The notes under the pieces: model-generated
Database searches by the model: none
What the model was told of the DNA's origin: nothing
The model's input: only the letters and a program-made list of their open reading frames with translations
Position numbers and translations under genes: made by a program
Origin: Siccirubricoccus sp. G192
GTDB taxonomy: Bacteria > Pseudomonadota > Alphaproteobacteria > Acetobacterales > Acetobacteraceae
Length of the DNA: 64,000 nt
Direction of reading: 5' to 3'
Assembly (NCBI RefSeq): GCF_019084075.1
Contig: NZ_JAHREN010000001.1
Coordinates: 4,924,501 to 4,988,500 of the forward strand
In this document: positions 16,934 through 25,995 of the stretch, one piece after another
Layout: each line of letters begins with the position of its first letter
How positions within the stretch are numbered: the stretch's first letter is position 1

Positions 16934-18292
16934 TCAGACCGGCAGCGTCGCCACCGCCTCCAGCCCCGCCCCGCCCGCCGCGCGGTTGCGCAGCACCACA
17001 TCGCCGCCATGCGCGCGCAGGATGTTCCGGGCGATCGGCAGGCCGAGCCCGGCGCCGCCGGTCTCGCGGTTGCGGCTGGCCTCCAACCGGCGGAAGGGCT
17101 GGAACACCGCCTCCAGCTCGGAATCCGGGATGCCCGGCCCGTCATCCTCCACCACCAGGCGCAGCGGTTGTCGTGGCGCCGCAGGGGGCGAGAGGGTCAG
17201 CCGCGCCGCGCCGCCATAGGCCAGCGCATTGCCGACCAGGTTGGCCAGCGCCCGCTTCATCGCCACCGGCCGCACCGGCACCACCAGCCGCTCCGGCCCG
17301 GCATAGGCGATGTTGGCGGCGGCTTCCGGCCGCGCATCCGCCGCCTCGTCCAGCACGGTGCGGCAGAGCGCGGCGAGGTCGAGCGGCACGGTGGCCTCGG
17401 CCGCCGCGTCGTCGCGGGCGAAGGCAAGGGTGGCGGCGATCATCGCCTCCATCTCGTCGAGGTCGCGCAGCATCTTCCCGCGCTGCTCGTCATCCTCCAT
17501 GAACTCGGCGCGCAGCCTGAGGCGGGTGATCGGCGTGCGCAGGTCATGGCCGATCGCCGCCAGCATCTGGGTGCGGTCGCCGACGAAGCGGCGGATGCGC
17601 CCGGCCATGGTGTTGAAGGCATGCGCGGCGGTCGCGACCTCGGCCGGGCCGCGTTCCGGCAAAGGCGGCGCGTTCACGTCGCGGCCGAGCCGGTCCGCCG
17701 CCTCGGCCAGCGCCCGCACCGGCAGGGTCAGCCGCCGCACCGCCCAGAGGGTCAGCGCGGCGGCGGCCGCGGTCATCACCAGGAAGGCGATCAGGAAGGT
17801 GGGCGAATGCCAAGGCCGTGGCGCCGGCACCTCCACCCGGAGATTGAGCCATGGCCCATCCGGCAGCCGCAGCGAGGCCATGAAGTGGCCGGGGCCGCCG
17901 AGCCTGGCGAAACGCGCCTCGCGTGGCCGAAGCCGGGGCGGCCCGCCGCCGGCCAGTTGCTCCATGCGGTAGCGCCGCAGCGCCGGCAGCGGCGGCGGCG
18001 GCGCATCGGCGGGCACCAGGGGCTGGTCATCGAGGCTGGCCGAGACCCCGGCGGGCAGGTCCACATCCGCCAGCAGCGCCGCGCGGCGTTCGGGCGCGGC
18101 CAGCACCAGGCTGCGCCAGAGGCCGAAGGTGCGGGCCGAGATCTCGCGCCCCTGGGCGAAGCGCTGCAGGTCCACCCGGTCCAGCGCATGGATCAGCAGC
18201 CCCGCCCCCTGCACCAAGGTCAGGCCGAGCAGCAGCACCAGCGCGGTGCGGCCCGCCAGGCTTTGCGGCCAGAGGCGGCGCAGCACGCCCAT
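16934..18292 (-). CDS. Two-component sensor histidine kinase, EnvZ-like
   Basis: A 452-aa inner-membrane kinase. TM1 lies at about residues 16-36 and TM2 at about 165-187, enclosing a ~125-residue periplasmic sensor domain. These are followed by a HAMP segment, the H-box AAIGHDLRTPITRLR, an N-box LVGNALAYG and glycine boxes DDGPGIPD and GGAGLGLPIA. It follows the response regulator by 2 nt and is certainly its partner. The signal is unknown. The HDLRTPITR H-box resembles EnvZ/RstB-type kinases. Confidence 0.93.
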   Translation of the reverse strand: MGVLRRLWPQSLAGRTALVLLLGLTLVQGAGLLIHALDRVDLQRFAQGREISARTFGLWRSLVLAAPERRAALLADVDLPAGVSASLDDQPLVPADAPPPPLPALRRYRMEQLAGGGPPRLRPREARFARLGGPGHFMASLRLPDGPWLNLRVEVPAPRPWHSPTFLIAFLVMTAAAAALTLWAVRRLTLPVRALAEAADRLGRDVNAPPLPERGPAEVATAAHAFNTMAGRIRRFVGDRTQMLAAIGHDLRTPITRLRLRAEFMEDDEQRGKMLRDLDEMEAMIAATLAFARDDAAAEATVPLDLAALCRTVLDEAADARPEAAANIAYAGPERLVVPVRPVAMKRALANLVGNALAYGGAARLTLSPPAAPRQPLRLVVEDDGPGIPDSELEAVFQPFRRLEASRNRETGGAGLGLPIARNILRAHGGDVVLRNRAAGGAGLEAVATLPV

Positions 18293-18294
18293 GC

Positions 18295-19026
18295 TCAGGC
18301 CCGGTCGATCGTCGCGGCCAGCACATAGCCGCCGCCGCGCACGGTCTTGATGAGGCTGGGGTTGCGCCCGTCATCCTCCAGCTTGCGCCGCAGCCGGGAG
18401 ACGGCAACATCGATCGCCCGGTCGAAGGGCCCGGCCTGGCGGCCGCGCAGCAGGTCCATCAGCATGTCGCGGGTCAGCACCCGGTTGGGGCGCTCCACCA
18501 GCACTTGCAGCAATTCGTATTCGCCCCCGGTCAGCGGTACCTCGGCGCCATCGGGGTTGAGCAGGCGGCGGCGGCCGGGCTCCAGGGTCCAGCCGGCGAA
18601 GCGCACGGATTTGGCCGGCGGCTCCTTGGCGGCGCCGGCCTCGCCGGAGGCACGGCGCAGCACGGCGCGGATGCGGGCCACCAGCTCGCGCGGGTTGAAG
18701 GGCTTGGCCACGTAGTCGTCGGCGCCGAGTTCCAGGCCGACGATGCGGTCCGTCTCCTCGCTCATCGCCGTCAGCATGACGATCGGCACACCACCATCCC
18801 CTGGCCCCTGGCTGCGCAGCCAGCGGGCGAGATCGAGCCCGGGCTCGCCGGGCAGCATCAGGTCCAGCACCACCAGGTGGTAGCGGCCGAGCGGCCAGAG
18901 CCTGCGCGCTTCCCGCGCATCCCGGGCCGCGGTCACGCGCATGCCCTGGCGTTCCAGGAATTTGGCGAGGAGGTCGCGGATCTCGCGGTCGTCGTCCACG
19001 ACCAGGATATGCGGCTGCGGTTCCAT
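18295..19026 (-). CDS. OmpR-family response regulator
   Basis: A 243-aa DNA-binding regulator. The receiver has the acidic pair in VVDDDREI, phospho-acceptor Asp in VLDLMLPG, and the Lys of KPFNP. The winged-helix C-terminus shows ELLQVLVERPNRVLTRDML, then RAIDVAVSRLRRKLE and KTVRGGGYVL. The start MEPQPHILVV is chosen because coding quality disappears upstream. It is cotranscribed with the histidine kinase that follows. Targets are unknown. Confidence 0.94.
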   Translation of the reverse strand: MEPQPHILVVDDDREIRDLLAKFLERQGMRVTAARDAREARRLWPLGRYHLVVLDLMLPGEPGLDLARWLRSQGPGDGGVPIVMLTAMSEETDRIVGLELGADDYVAKPFNPRELVARIRAVLRRASGEAGAAKEPPAKSVRFAGWTLEPGRRRLLNPDGAEVPLTGGEYELLQVLVERPNRVLTRDMLMDLLRGRQAGPFDRAIDVAVSRLRRKLEDDGRNPSLIKTVRGGGYVLAATIDRA

Positions 19027-19226
19027 GATGCCCCTGATATAGCGCGGCGCATGGCTTTGGCGGGGCAGGATGTTTCGCTTCGTTGCCCGGCCCGCGCCCG
19101 TTGCATTCCGTTGCAATTCGCCACATGCCGGGGCTTCCGGCGGCAACAGGGCGGGGCCAGTTGCGGGGTGGCGCGCGGCGATCTCCCGGTCCCCCTCCGG
19201 GTGCCGATGCGCTAAAGGCGGCGGGG

Positions 19227-19929
19227 ATGGCCCCCCCTCTCCTCCTCCGCTACCCCGCCGCCCCCCCCTTGCCCCCCGGCCCTCCCCCCCTGGGCCCGTG
19301 ACGGGCTGGAGGCGCTGGTCGCCGCCGACCCGCGCCTTGCGCCGATCGAGGCCGCCGCCGGGCCCTTGCCCTGGCGGGTCCGCCAGCCCGGCTTCCCCGG
19401 CCTGCTGCGCGCCATCTGCGGCCAGCAGATCAGCAACCAGGCGGCCGGCGCCATCTGGCGGCGCCTCAGCGCCCTGCCCGGCGCGCTGGAACCGGCAGGG
19501 CTGCTGGCGCTGGACGATGCGGCACTCTGCGGCACCGCCGGGCTGTCGCGGCCCAAGGCGGCGCATGCGCGCTCCCTCGCCGCCGCCTGCCTGGAGGGGC
19601 GGCTCGATTTCGCGGCGCTGGCGGGGATGGAGGATGCGGCGGCGGTGGCGCATATCGCCGCGGTGAAGGGCCTCGGCCCCTGGACCGCGGCGGTGCACCT
19701 GCTGTTTGCGGAGCAGCGGCCGGATGTCTTCCCGGCGGGCGACCTGGCGCTGGCGGCGAGCGCCGCGCATCTGCTCGGCCTGCCGGCACGGCCGGGGCCG
19801 AAGCCGCTGGCGGAGCTGGCGCTGGCATGGCGGCCCTGGCGCTCGCTGGCGGCGCGGCTGCTCTGGCACCACTGGCGCTTCGTCACCGGCCGGCCGGCGG
19901 TGGAGGATGCGCCGGAACCAGTGCCGTGA
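19227..19929 (+). pseudogene. AlkA-like DNA-3-methyladenine glycosylase, frameshifted
   Basis: A base-excision repair glycosylase of the HhH-GPD superfamily, 233 aa if repaired. The visible motifs are LLRAICGQQISNQAAGAIW, the helix-hairpin-helix VKGLGPWTAA and the catalytic Asp in FPAGDLAL. The N-terminus (MAPPLLLRYPAAPP) ends prematurely in a C-rich tract. Removing one C from the 7-C run at 19284-19290 gives PPWARDGLEALVAADPRL and joins it to the body. Two other C7/C8 runs lie close by, so the exact faulty run is not certain. Confidence 0.8.
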
Positions 19930-19938
19930 ATGGCTAGC

Positions 19939-20301
19939 TCAGGGTGCCGGCAGGATCGCTTCCACCGGCCAGGGGATGGATTCCCCCTCCACCAGGAATT
20001 CCACCTCGCCCTCATCCTCCCCGTCCCAGGCCCGGGCGAGGGCCAGGGCGATCACCGAGAGCCAGCCGGAGGCGCCGAGCGCGGCGCTGACATGAGCCTG
20101 CACCGTGCCGCGCTCGTCATGCAGGCGCAGCACATGCCCGGTCCAGATCCGCTCGCCGAGGCATCCCTCGACCTCCGCCGTCTCCGGCGTCAGGATGCGG
20201 AGAAGCTCGCGCACCCGGCCATCGGTGCGGATCAGCCGGGCGATCCGCCAGGGTTCCTCATCGGTATTGTAGGCGGAGAATTCGGGCTCGATCGGGACCA
20301 T
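19939..20301 (-). CDS. Hypothetical cytoplasmic protein
   Basis: A 120-aa acidic protein starting MVPIEPEFSAYNTDEEPW, which is a cleaner start than the longer in-frame extension. It has no signal peptide or membrane helix. The sequence is compact (RTDGRVRELLRILTPETAEV, VQAHVSAALGASGWLSV) and coding-like, but I recognise no family. It converges with the AlkA-like gene, 9 nt away. Confidence 0.62.
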   Translation of the reverse strand: MVPIEPEFSAYNTDEEPWRIARLIRTDGRVRELLRILTPETAEVEGCLGERIWTGHVLRLHDERGTVQAHVSAALGASGWLSVIALALARAWDGEDEGEVEFLVEGESIPWPVEAILPAP

Positions 20302-20580
20302 GGACGTGTCTTTCGTATCAGGCGCGGCCGGGTGCCGAGGGCGTTGCCGCGCCGGAGCCATCCTGCCCAGGGCCGCCTTGCGCCAACTGATCGAATTCGG
20401 CCATTCCGTCACATCCCAGCGCGATGATGGAGTGTGCCGTCAGGTCGGTTCGCACGCAAAGGATGTTTTGTCACAAAGGTTAATCTACTGACTGGTGATG
20501 CGCCCCTGGCGATCAAGTTCTGGTCAGAACCCCGCCGCGACGGCAGGCTGCGCCCTCGCGACCGGGGCAGGAGGGCATGG

Positions 20581-21759
20581 ATGGGGCTGGCGGCAGGGGC
20601 CGTGCTGCTGGGCTGGATGGTGCTGGCGCTGCTGGCGACCCTGGCCCCGGCGCTCTATCTGCGGCTGCTGCGGCGGCCGCAGCCGCAACCGGCGGCCTGG
20701 CCGCCGATCCTGGTCCTGGTGCCGGTGCGCGGCGCGGCGCCGCTGCTCCCGGAATTCCTGGCGGCGCTGGCGGCGCAGGACCACCCGGCCTGGCGCGTGG
20801 CCTTCGCGGTGGAATCCGCCGCCGACCCGGCCTTCGCGCCGCTCGCCCGCTTCGCCGCCGCGCGGCCGGGCCAGGCTTCGGTGGTGCTGGCGGGGGCGGC
20901 GGCGCGGCGCGGCCAGAAGGTCCATAACCTGCTCGCTGCGCTGGCGGCGCTGCGGCCGGAGGATGCGGCGCTGGTGACGCTGGATGCCGACATGGTGCCG
21001 CCGCCCGGCCTGCTCACCCAGTTGGTGCGGCCGCTGCTGACCGGCCAGGGCGACATCGCCACCGGCTATCGCTGGACCCTGCCGGGCGGCCCGGGCATCG
21101 CGGCCGCCCTGCTGGCGCTGATCGACATGGGCATCGCCACCCTGCCGCGCTGCGCCCGCTGCAACCTGTGCTGGGGCGGTGCCACGGCGATCAGCCGGGC
21201 GGCGCTGGCCCGGCTGGACCTGCCGCGCCTCTGGGACCGGGCAATCTCCGACGACCTGGCGCTGAGCCTTGGCGCCCGCGCGGCGGGCCTGCGGATCTAT
21301 GCGCCGCTGACGGTGCGGCCGCCGGGGCCGGTCGCGCCCGGCCTGCGCGCGGCCCTGGGTTTCGGCCGCCGCCAGTACCGCCTGGTGCGGCTGCATGCGC
21401 CGGGTGTCTGGGCGCTGGCCGGGCTGTTCCTCGTCCTGCCGGCGGCGGGTGGCGCGGTGGCCCTGGCGGCGGTGGCCACGGGCAGCGGGGCGGCGCTGGC
21501 CTGGCTCGGCGCCGCGCTGCTGCTGCAGCGCCTGCGCGCCGGGCTCCGGGCCGCGATCGCGCGGGAGGTGCTGCCGCCGGGGGCCGCCGCGCTCGCCGCG
21601 CGCACGCTGCGGCGCGGGCTCTGGCTGGGGCCGGCGGCGCATGGCCTGCACCTGCTGGCCTGGCTGGCCAGCAGCTTCGGCGCCGAACTGGCCTGGGCCG
21701 GGCGCCGCTACCGACTGGCGGCGAATGGCTCGGTGCGGGCGGTGCTGCGGCAGGGATAG
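20581..21759 (+). CDS. Membrane glycosyltransferase, GT21/ceramide-glucosyltransferase (HpnI)-like
   Basis: A 392-aa GT-A-fold glycosyltransferase anchored by an N-terminal helix (GAVLLGWMVLALLATLAPAL) and C-terminal hydrophobic helices. Catalytic features are TLDADMVPPPG (DxD-type), ISDDLALS with the acidic pair, and a RRQYRLVR segment that corresponds to the (Q/R)xxRW box. This pattern is shared by ceramide glucosyltransferases and the hopanoid enzyme HpnI. No other hopanoid genes are near. The ATG at 20581 follows a GGAGG site; an upstream in-frame extension is unlikely. Confidence 0.8.
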   Translation: MGLAAGAVLLGWMVLALLATLAPALYLRLLRRPQPQPAAWPPILVLVPVRGAAPLLPEFLAALAAQDHPAWRVAFAVESAADPAFAPLARFAAARPGQASVVLAGAAARRGQKVHNLLAALAALRPEDAALVTLDADMVPPPGLLTQLVRPLLTGQGDIATGYRWTLPGGPGIAAALLALIDMGIATLPRCARCNLCWGGATAISRAALARLDLPRLWDRAISDDLALSLGARAAGLRIYAPLTVRPPGPVAPGLRAALGFGRRQYRLVRLHAPGVWALAGLFLVLPAAGGAVALAAVATGSGAALAWLGAALLLQRLRAGLRAAIAREVLPPGAAALAARTLRRGLWLGPAAHGLHLLAWLASSFGAELAWAGRRYRLAANGSVRAVLRQG

Positions 21760-21798
21760 TGGTGGGGCGGCTTGCAGCTTGCCGGCCGATCAAGTGGC

Positions 21799-23193
21799 TC
21801 AGGCCCGCCCGGCCACCGGCAGCCGGTCCAGTTCCTCTGGCGCGAGGGCCCGCAGGAAGCTCTCGCCCCAACCTTCGGGCGAGGCGCCGGCGATCGCGCC
21901 CCAGGCCACCTGCCAGCGCGCCTGGCGCTCGGCCAGCGGCATGTCGAGCGCCTGCGCCAGCGCTTCCGCCATGCTCTCCGCATCATGCGGATTGACCAGC
22001 AGGGCGGAGCCGAGCTGCGCCGCCGCGCCGGCGAAGCGGGAGAGCACCAGCACCCCCGGGTCCGCCGGGTCCTGCGCCGCGATGTATTCCTTGGCAACCA
22101 GGTTCATGCCGTCGCGCAGCGGGGTCACCACGCCGACCCGCGCCTGCCGCATGAAGCCCGCCAGGGTCTCGCGCGGCTGCGGCCGGGCGAGCAGGCGCAG
22201 CGGCAGCCAGTCCGGCTCGCCGAATTCGCTGTTGATGGCGCCGGCCGCGGTATCCAACTCCTCGCGCAGGCGGCGATAGACCGCCACATCCTCGCGCGAG
22301 GGGGCGGCGATCTGCAGCAGGGCCAGGCTGCGGGCGGGGCGGCGTGCCACCAGGCGGCGGAAGGCATCCAGCCGCTCCGGCAGGCCCTTGGTCGGGTCCA
22401 GCCGGTCGACGCCAAGCAGCAGCGCCTGGCCGCCGAGCGAGCGTTCCAGCAGCCGCGCCGGCTCCGCCCGCGCCTCGGCGGCGGCGGTGGCGGCGAATTC
22501 CTGCGCCGCGATCTCCGCCGGGAAGACGCCGAGGCGGATCTCGCGGCCGCCCGCCTCGATCACCGCATCCCCAGTGCGCCGGGCATCGGTGAAGCCGGTG
22601 GCGGCGGCGGCGAAATTGTCGCGGTCCGCGGTGGTCTGGAAACCGAGCAGGTCGGTCGTCAGCAGATCCTGCACCAAGCCCCGGATGCCGGGCGCCACCG
22701 AGGCTGCCTCGGGCCCCGGGAAGGGCACATGCAGGAAGAAGCCGGTGGGGTTGCCGACGCCACGCGCCCGGAGCGCGGCCGGGAAGGACATCAGGTGGTA
22801 GTCATGCACCCAGATCAGGTCGTCCCGCCGCAGCAGCGGCACCAGGTTGTCGGCGAAGCGCCGGTTCACCCGCCGGTAGGTGTCGAGATCCTGGCGGCGG
22901 AAGGACATCAGGTGCGGCAGGCTGTGCAGCATCGGCCAGAGCACGCCATTGGAATAGCCGGTGTAGTAGCCGCCATGCTCCGCCTCGGTGAGATCGAGCG
23001 TGGCATAGCCGACGGCACCGCGCTGCACGAAACCGGGCGCGCCGACCCGCTCCGTCACCGCGCCGCTCCAGCCGAACCACAAGCCGCCACGGCTCTCCAT
23101 CAGCCCCAGCAGGGCCACCGCCAATCCGCCGGCATGGCCGGCATTGCCCGCCGGCACCGGCACCCGATTGGAGACGACGACGATCCGGCTCAT
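21799..23193 (-). CDS. otsA: Trehalose-6-phosphate synthase OtsA
   Basis: A GT20 enzyme that makes trehalose-6-phosphate from UDP-glucose and glucose-6-phosphate. It is 464 aa, full single-domain length. Motifs: SNRVPVP and GGLAVAL at the N-terminus, VHDYHLMSFP, GVDRLDPTKGLPERL, and PLRDGMNLVAKEYIA. It is the last gene of the glucan/trehalose operon, with an ATGA overlap on treY. No otsB phosphatase is fused to it or present in the window, which is unusual next to three other trehalose routes. Confidence 0.95.
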   Translation of the reverse strand: MSRIVVVSNRVPVPAGNAGHAGGLAVALLGLMESRGGLWFGWSGAVTERVGAPGFVQRGAVGYATLDLTEAEHGGYYTGYSNGVLWPMLHSLPHLMSFRRQDLDTYRRVNRRFADNLVPLLRRDDLIWVHDYHLMSFPAALRARGVGNPTGFFLHVPFPGPEAASVAPGIRGLVQDLLTTDLLGFQTTADRDNFAAAATGFTDARRTGDAVIEAGGREIRLGVFPAEIAAQEFAATAAAEARAEPARLLERSLGGQALLLGVDRLDPTKGLPERLDAFRRLVARRPARSLALLQIAAPSREDVAVYRRLREELDTAAGAINSEFGEPDWLPLRLLARPQPRETLAGFMRQARVGVVTPLRDGMNLVAKEYIAAQDPADPGVLVLSRFAGAAAQLGSALLVNPHDAESMAEALAQALDMPLAERQARWQVAWGAIAGASPEGWGESFLRALAPEELDRLPVAGRA

Positions 23194-25995
23194 CCCACCT
23201 CCAGCAACGCGACCGGCAGCCGGGCGAGCAGGCGTCCCACGGGCAGCCGATCGCCGGGGGCAGCCAAGTTTGTCCCGGTCAGCGCCTCGCGCCAGGTGCG
23301 TGCGCCATCAAAATGCGGCAGCGCGAGTTCGGTTCCCTCCCATTCCGCCTGCGGGACAAGCGGCAGGGCGGCATCGCCTAGCAGGGCGGCGGGCAGGCGC
23401 GTCACCACCGCGACCACGGCACGGCCGCGATGGGTGCGGGCGAAGGCCAGAAGATGCCCGGCGCGCGGCCCCTCCGACACCAGCGGCTGGTAGTCGCCGG
23501 CAGCGAAGAGCGCCGGATGCGCCGCCCTGAGCGCCAGGGCGCGGGCCAGCACCGCCTGCTTCACCCGCCCGTCCTGCCACTGCGGCAGCAGCTCCGCGGG
23601 CGAGGTGCCGGCCTCCAGCGCCGCCTGGCGCGCCGCCCAATCCACCGGGCGGCGGTTGTCGGGATCGACCAGGCTGAAATCCCAGAACTCGGTGCCCTGG
23701 TAGAGGTCCGGCACGCCCGGCGCGGCGCAGCGCAGCACGAGTTGCGCCAAGCCGTTCACCGCGCCCGCGGGGGCGATCCGGGCGGCGAAGGCGGCGATCT
23801 CGTCCCGCATGTGGCTGGCCCGCTCGGGCGCCATCATGGCGAAGAGGAAGTCGCGGCAGGCGGCCTCGTATTCGGCATTGGGCACCGCCCATTCGGTGCG
23901 GCGCTTGGCCTCGCGCAGCGCCTTCTCCCTGCCAGGCGGCCACCCGTTCCAGGAAGCCGCCCACCCCCGCCTCGTCGCCGGGGTCGAGGCCGAGCGGCCA
24001 GGCACCGACCAGGGTCTGGTAGAGCATGATCTGGGCGCTCATGCCGGGCGCCGGGCCGCCCTCCAGCTCCCGCCGCAGCGGGGCGTTCAACCGGGTCCAG
24101 CGCGCCACCGCCGCTGCCCATTCGGGCGCGATCTCGGAAAGCACGGCCAGGCGCGCGCGGGTATCCTCGCCGCGCTTGTGGTCATGCGTCGCGGTGGCCA
24201 GCAGGGCGCGCGGGAATTGCTTCGCCCGGGCCCGGGCGGTGGCGTGGAAGCCGGCCGGCGTCACGGTGAAGTGCCCGGGGTCGGAGCCCACCTCGTTCCG
24301 CGACAGCAGCCGGCCGTAGCGGTAGAAGGCGGTGTCCTCCACGCTCTTCGCCGCGACCGGCGCCGAGAGCTGCTGGAAGCGCACCGCGGCGGTCAGCCTT
24401 TCGCGCCGCTGCGCCGGCGGCAGGCTGCGCGGCGCCTCGCCGCCGAGCCAGGCATCCAGCAATTCGAGCAGCGGGCGTTCGGTGGCGCGCACGGTGCGGC
24501 GCGCCCCGGCCAGCGCCCAGGCCAGGATGCGCTTGTCCTCCGCCACCCGGCCGCCGGGCGTGATGTAGAGGCGATAGACCGGGAAATGCACCAGCACCTC
24601 CGCCAGCGCGCGGCGCAGCGCGGTGAGGGTGAAGTCGCGGGTGGCGAGGTCGCGCGCCGCGACGCGCTTCAGCGCGGCGGCGGTGCCATGCAATTCGCTA
24701 GCCAGGTTGTCGCGCAGGATCTGCCGCCGGGCCTCGCGCGCCTCGGTCTCGAACAGGGCGGGGCGCCCGGTGGTCCCGGTCCAGAGATCGGTGAGCGGCG
24801 CCTCGCCGGCCGGGTCGTGCAGCACGCCGGAGGCTTCGTCCATGAAGTCGTAGCCGGTGGTGCCGTCCACCAGCCAATCCGTGCGCAGCGCCTCGAAGGG
24901 CGCCAGGATCTTCTCCACCCAGATCAGCGGCTGCTGCTCCGGGCGCACCGCCTGCATCCGGCGGTGCAGCTTGCGGCAATAGCCGCGCGGATCGGCCAGC
25001 CCATCCACATGGTCGATGCGCACGCCGTCGATGCTGCCCTCGGCATAGAGGCGCAGCACCAGCTCATGCGTGGCGTCGAAGACCTCCGGCAATTCGGCGC
25101 GCAGCCCGGCCAGCGAAGTGATGTCGAAGAAGCGGCGCCAGTTGATCTCGTCCGCCGCGGCGCGCCACCAGGCCAGGCGGTAGTGCTGGCGCTCCAGCAG
25201 CCGGTGCAGCCGGTCCCTGCCCGCCTCCGTCGCCGGGTCGAATGCGGCGAGCGCGGCCTCCAGCATGGCGCCGCCCTCCGGCCTGGTGGCGAGGGCGGCG
25301 AGCGCGGCATGCGCCCGCGCCGCCTCCGCCCGCGCCTCGCCGCGGTCGCGCTGGCGCAGCCCGATGCGGCCGAAGGCCTGGGCCAGCGGTTCCAATGCCG
25401 GATCCCCGGCGGCGACCAGCACATGGTGGTAGTGCTGCGGCGCGATCGGGAAGCGGTGCTCGAAATACCAGGCATCGAGCCGGCCGGTCGCCGCCTCGAA
25501 GCGCAGCCGGAGGTCGCCGGAGGCCAGCACCTCGCCATAGGGCGCGCCGAGGAAGGGTGCCAGCAGCCGGTTCTGCAGGGTGCGGTCCGGCGGCTCCCAG
25601 TCGATGTCGAAGAAGGGCGCATAGGGGCTCTGCCGCCCCCATTCCAGCACGTCCAGCCACCAGGCATTGTCGCTGCCGCCGACGCCCATGTGGTTCGGCA
25701 CGATATCCAGGATGAGGCCCATCCCCGCCGCCCGCAGCGCCGCGGTGAGCCGCCCCAGCGCCGCCTCGCCGCCAAGCTCCGGGTTGATCCGCCCGTGGTC
25801 CACGATGTCGTAGCCATGGGTGGAGCCGGGCCGCGCCTTCAGGATCGGCGAGGCATAGAGATGGCTGATGCCGAGTCGCGCCAGGTAGGGCACCAGCGGC
25901 ACCGCATCATCCAGGGTGAAGCCCGCGTGGAATTGCAGGCGCGCGGTGGCCCGCAGCGGGGCGGCTTGCGGGACCGCCAAGGCCTCAGCTCCCAC
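23190..25995 (-). pseudogene. treY: Malto-oligosyltrehalose synthase TreY, frameshifted
   Basis: A GH13 enzyme that isomerises the reducing end of maltodextrin to a trehalosyl unit. The likely start is GTG 25995, overlapping the malQ stop by 11 nt. Motifs: the N-terminal YASPILKARPGSTHGYD, catalytic Asp in GVRIDHVDGLADP, Glu in WVEKIL, and TATHDHKRGED. Near the C-terminus the frame breaks after ERVAAWQ. Deleting one base of the GGG (plus-strand CCC 23927-23929) gives WQEKALREAK, the expected family sequence, and a 934-aa protein ending at 23190. Probably a sequencing error in a functional gene. Confidence 0.92.
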
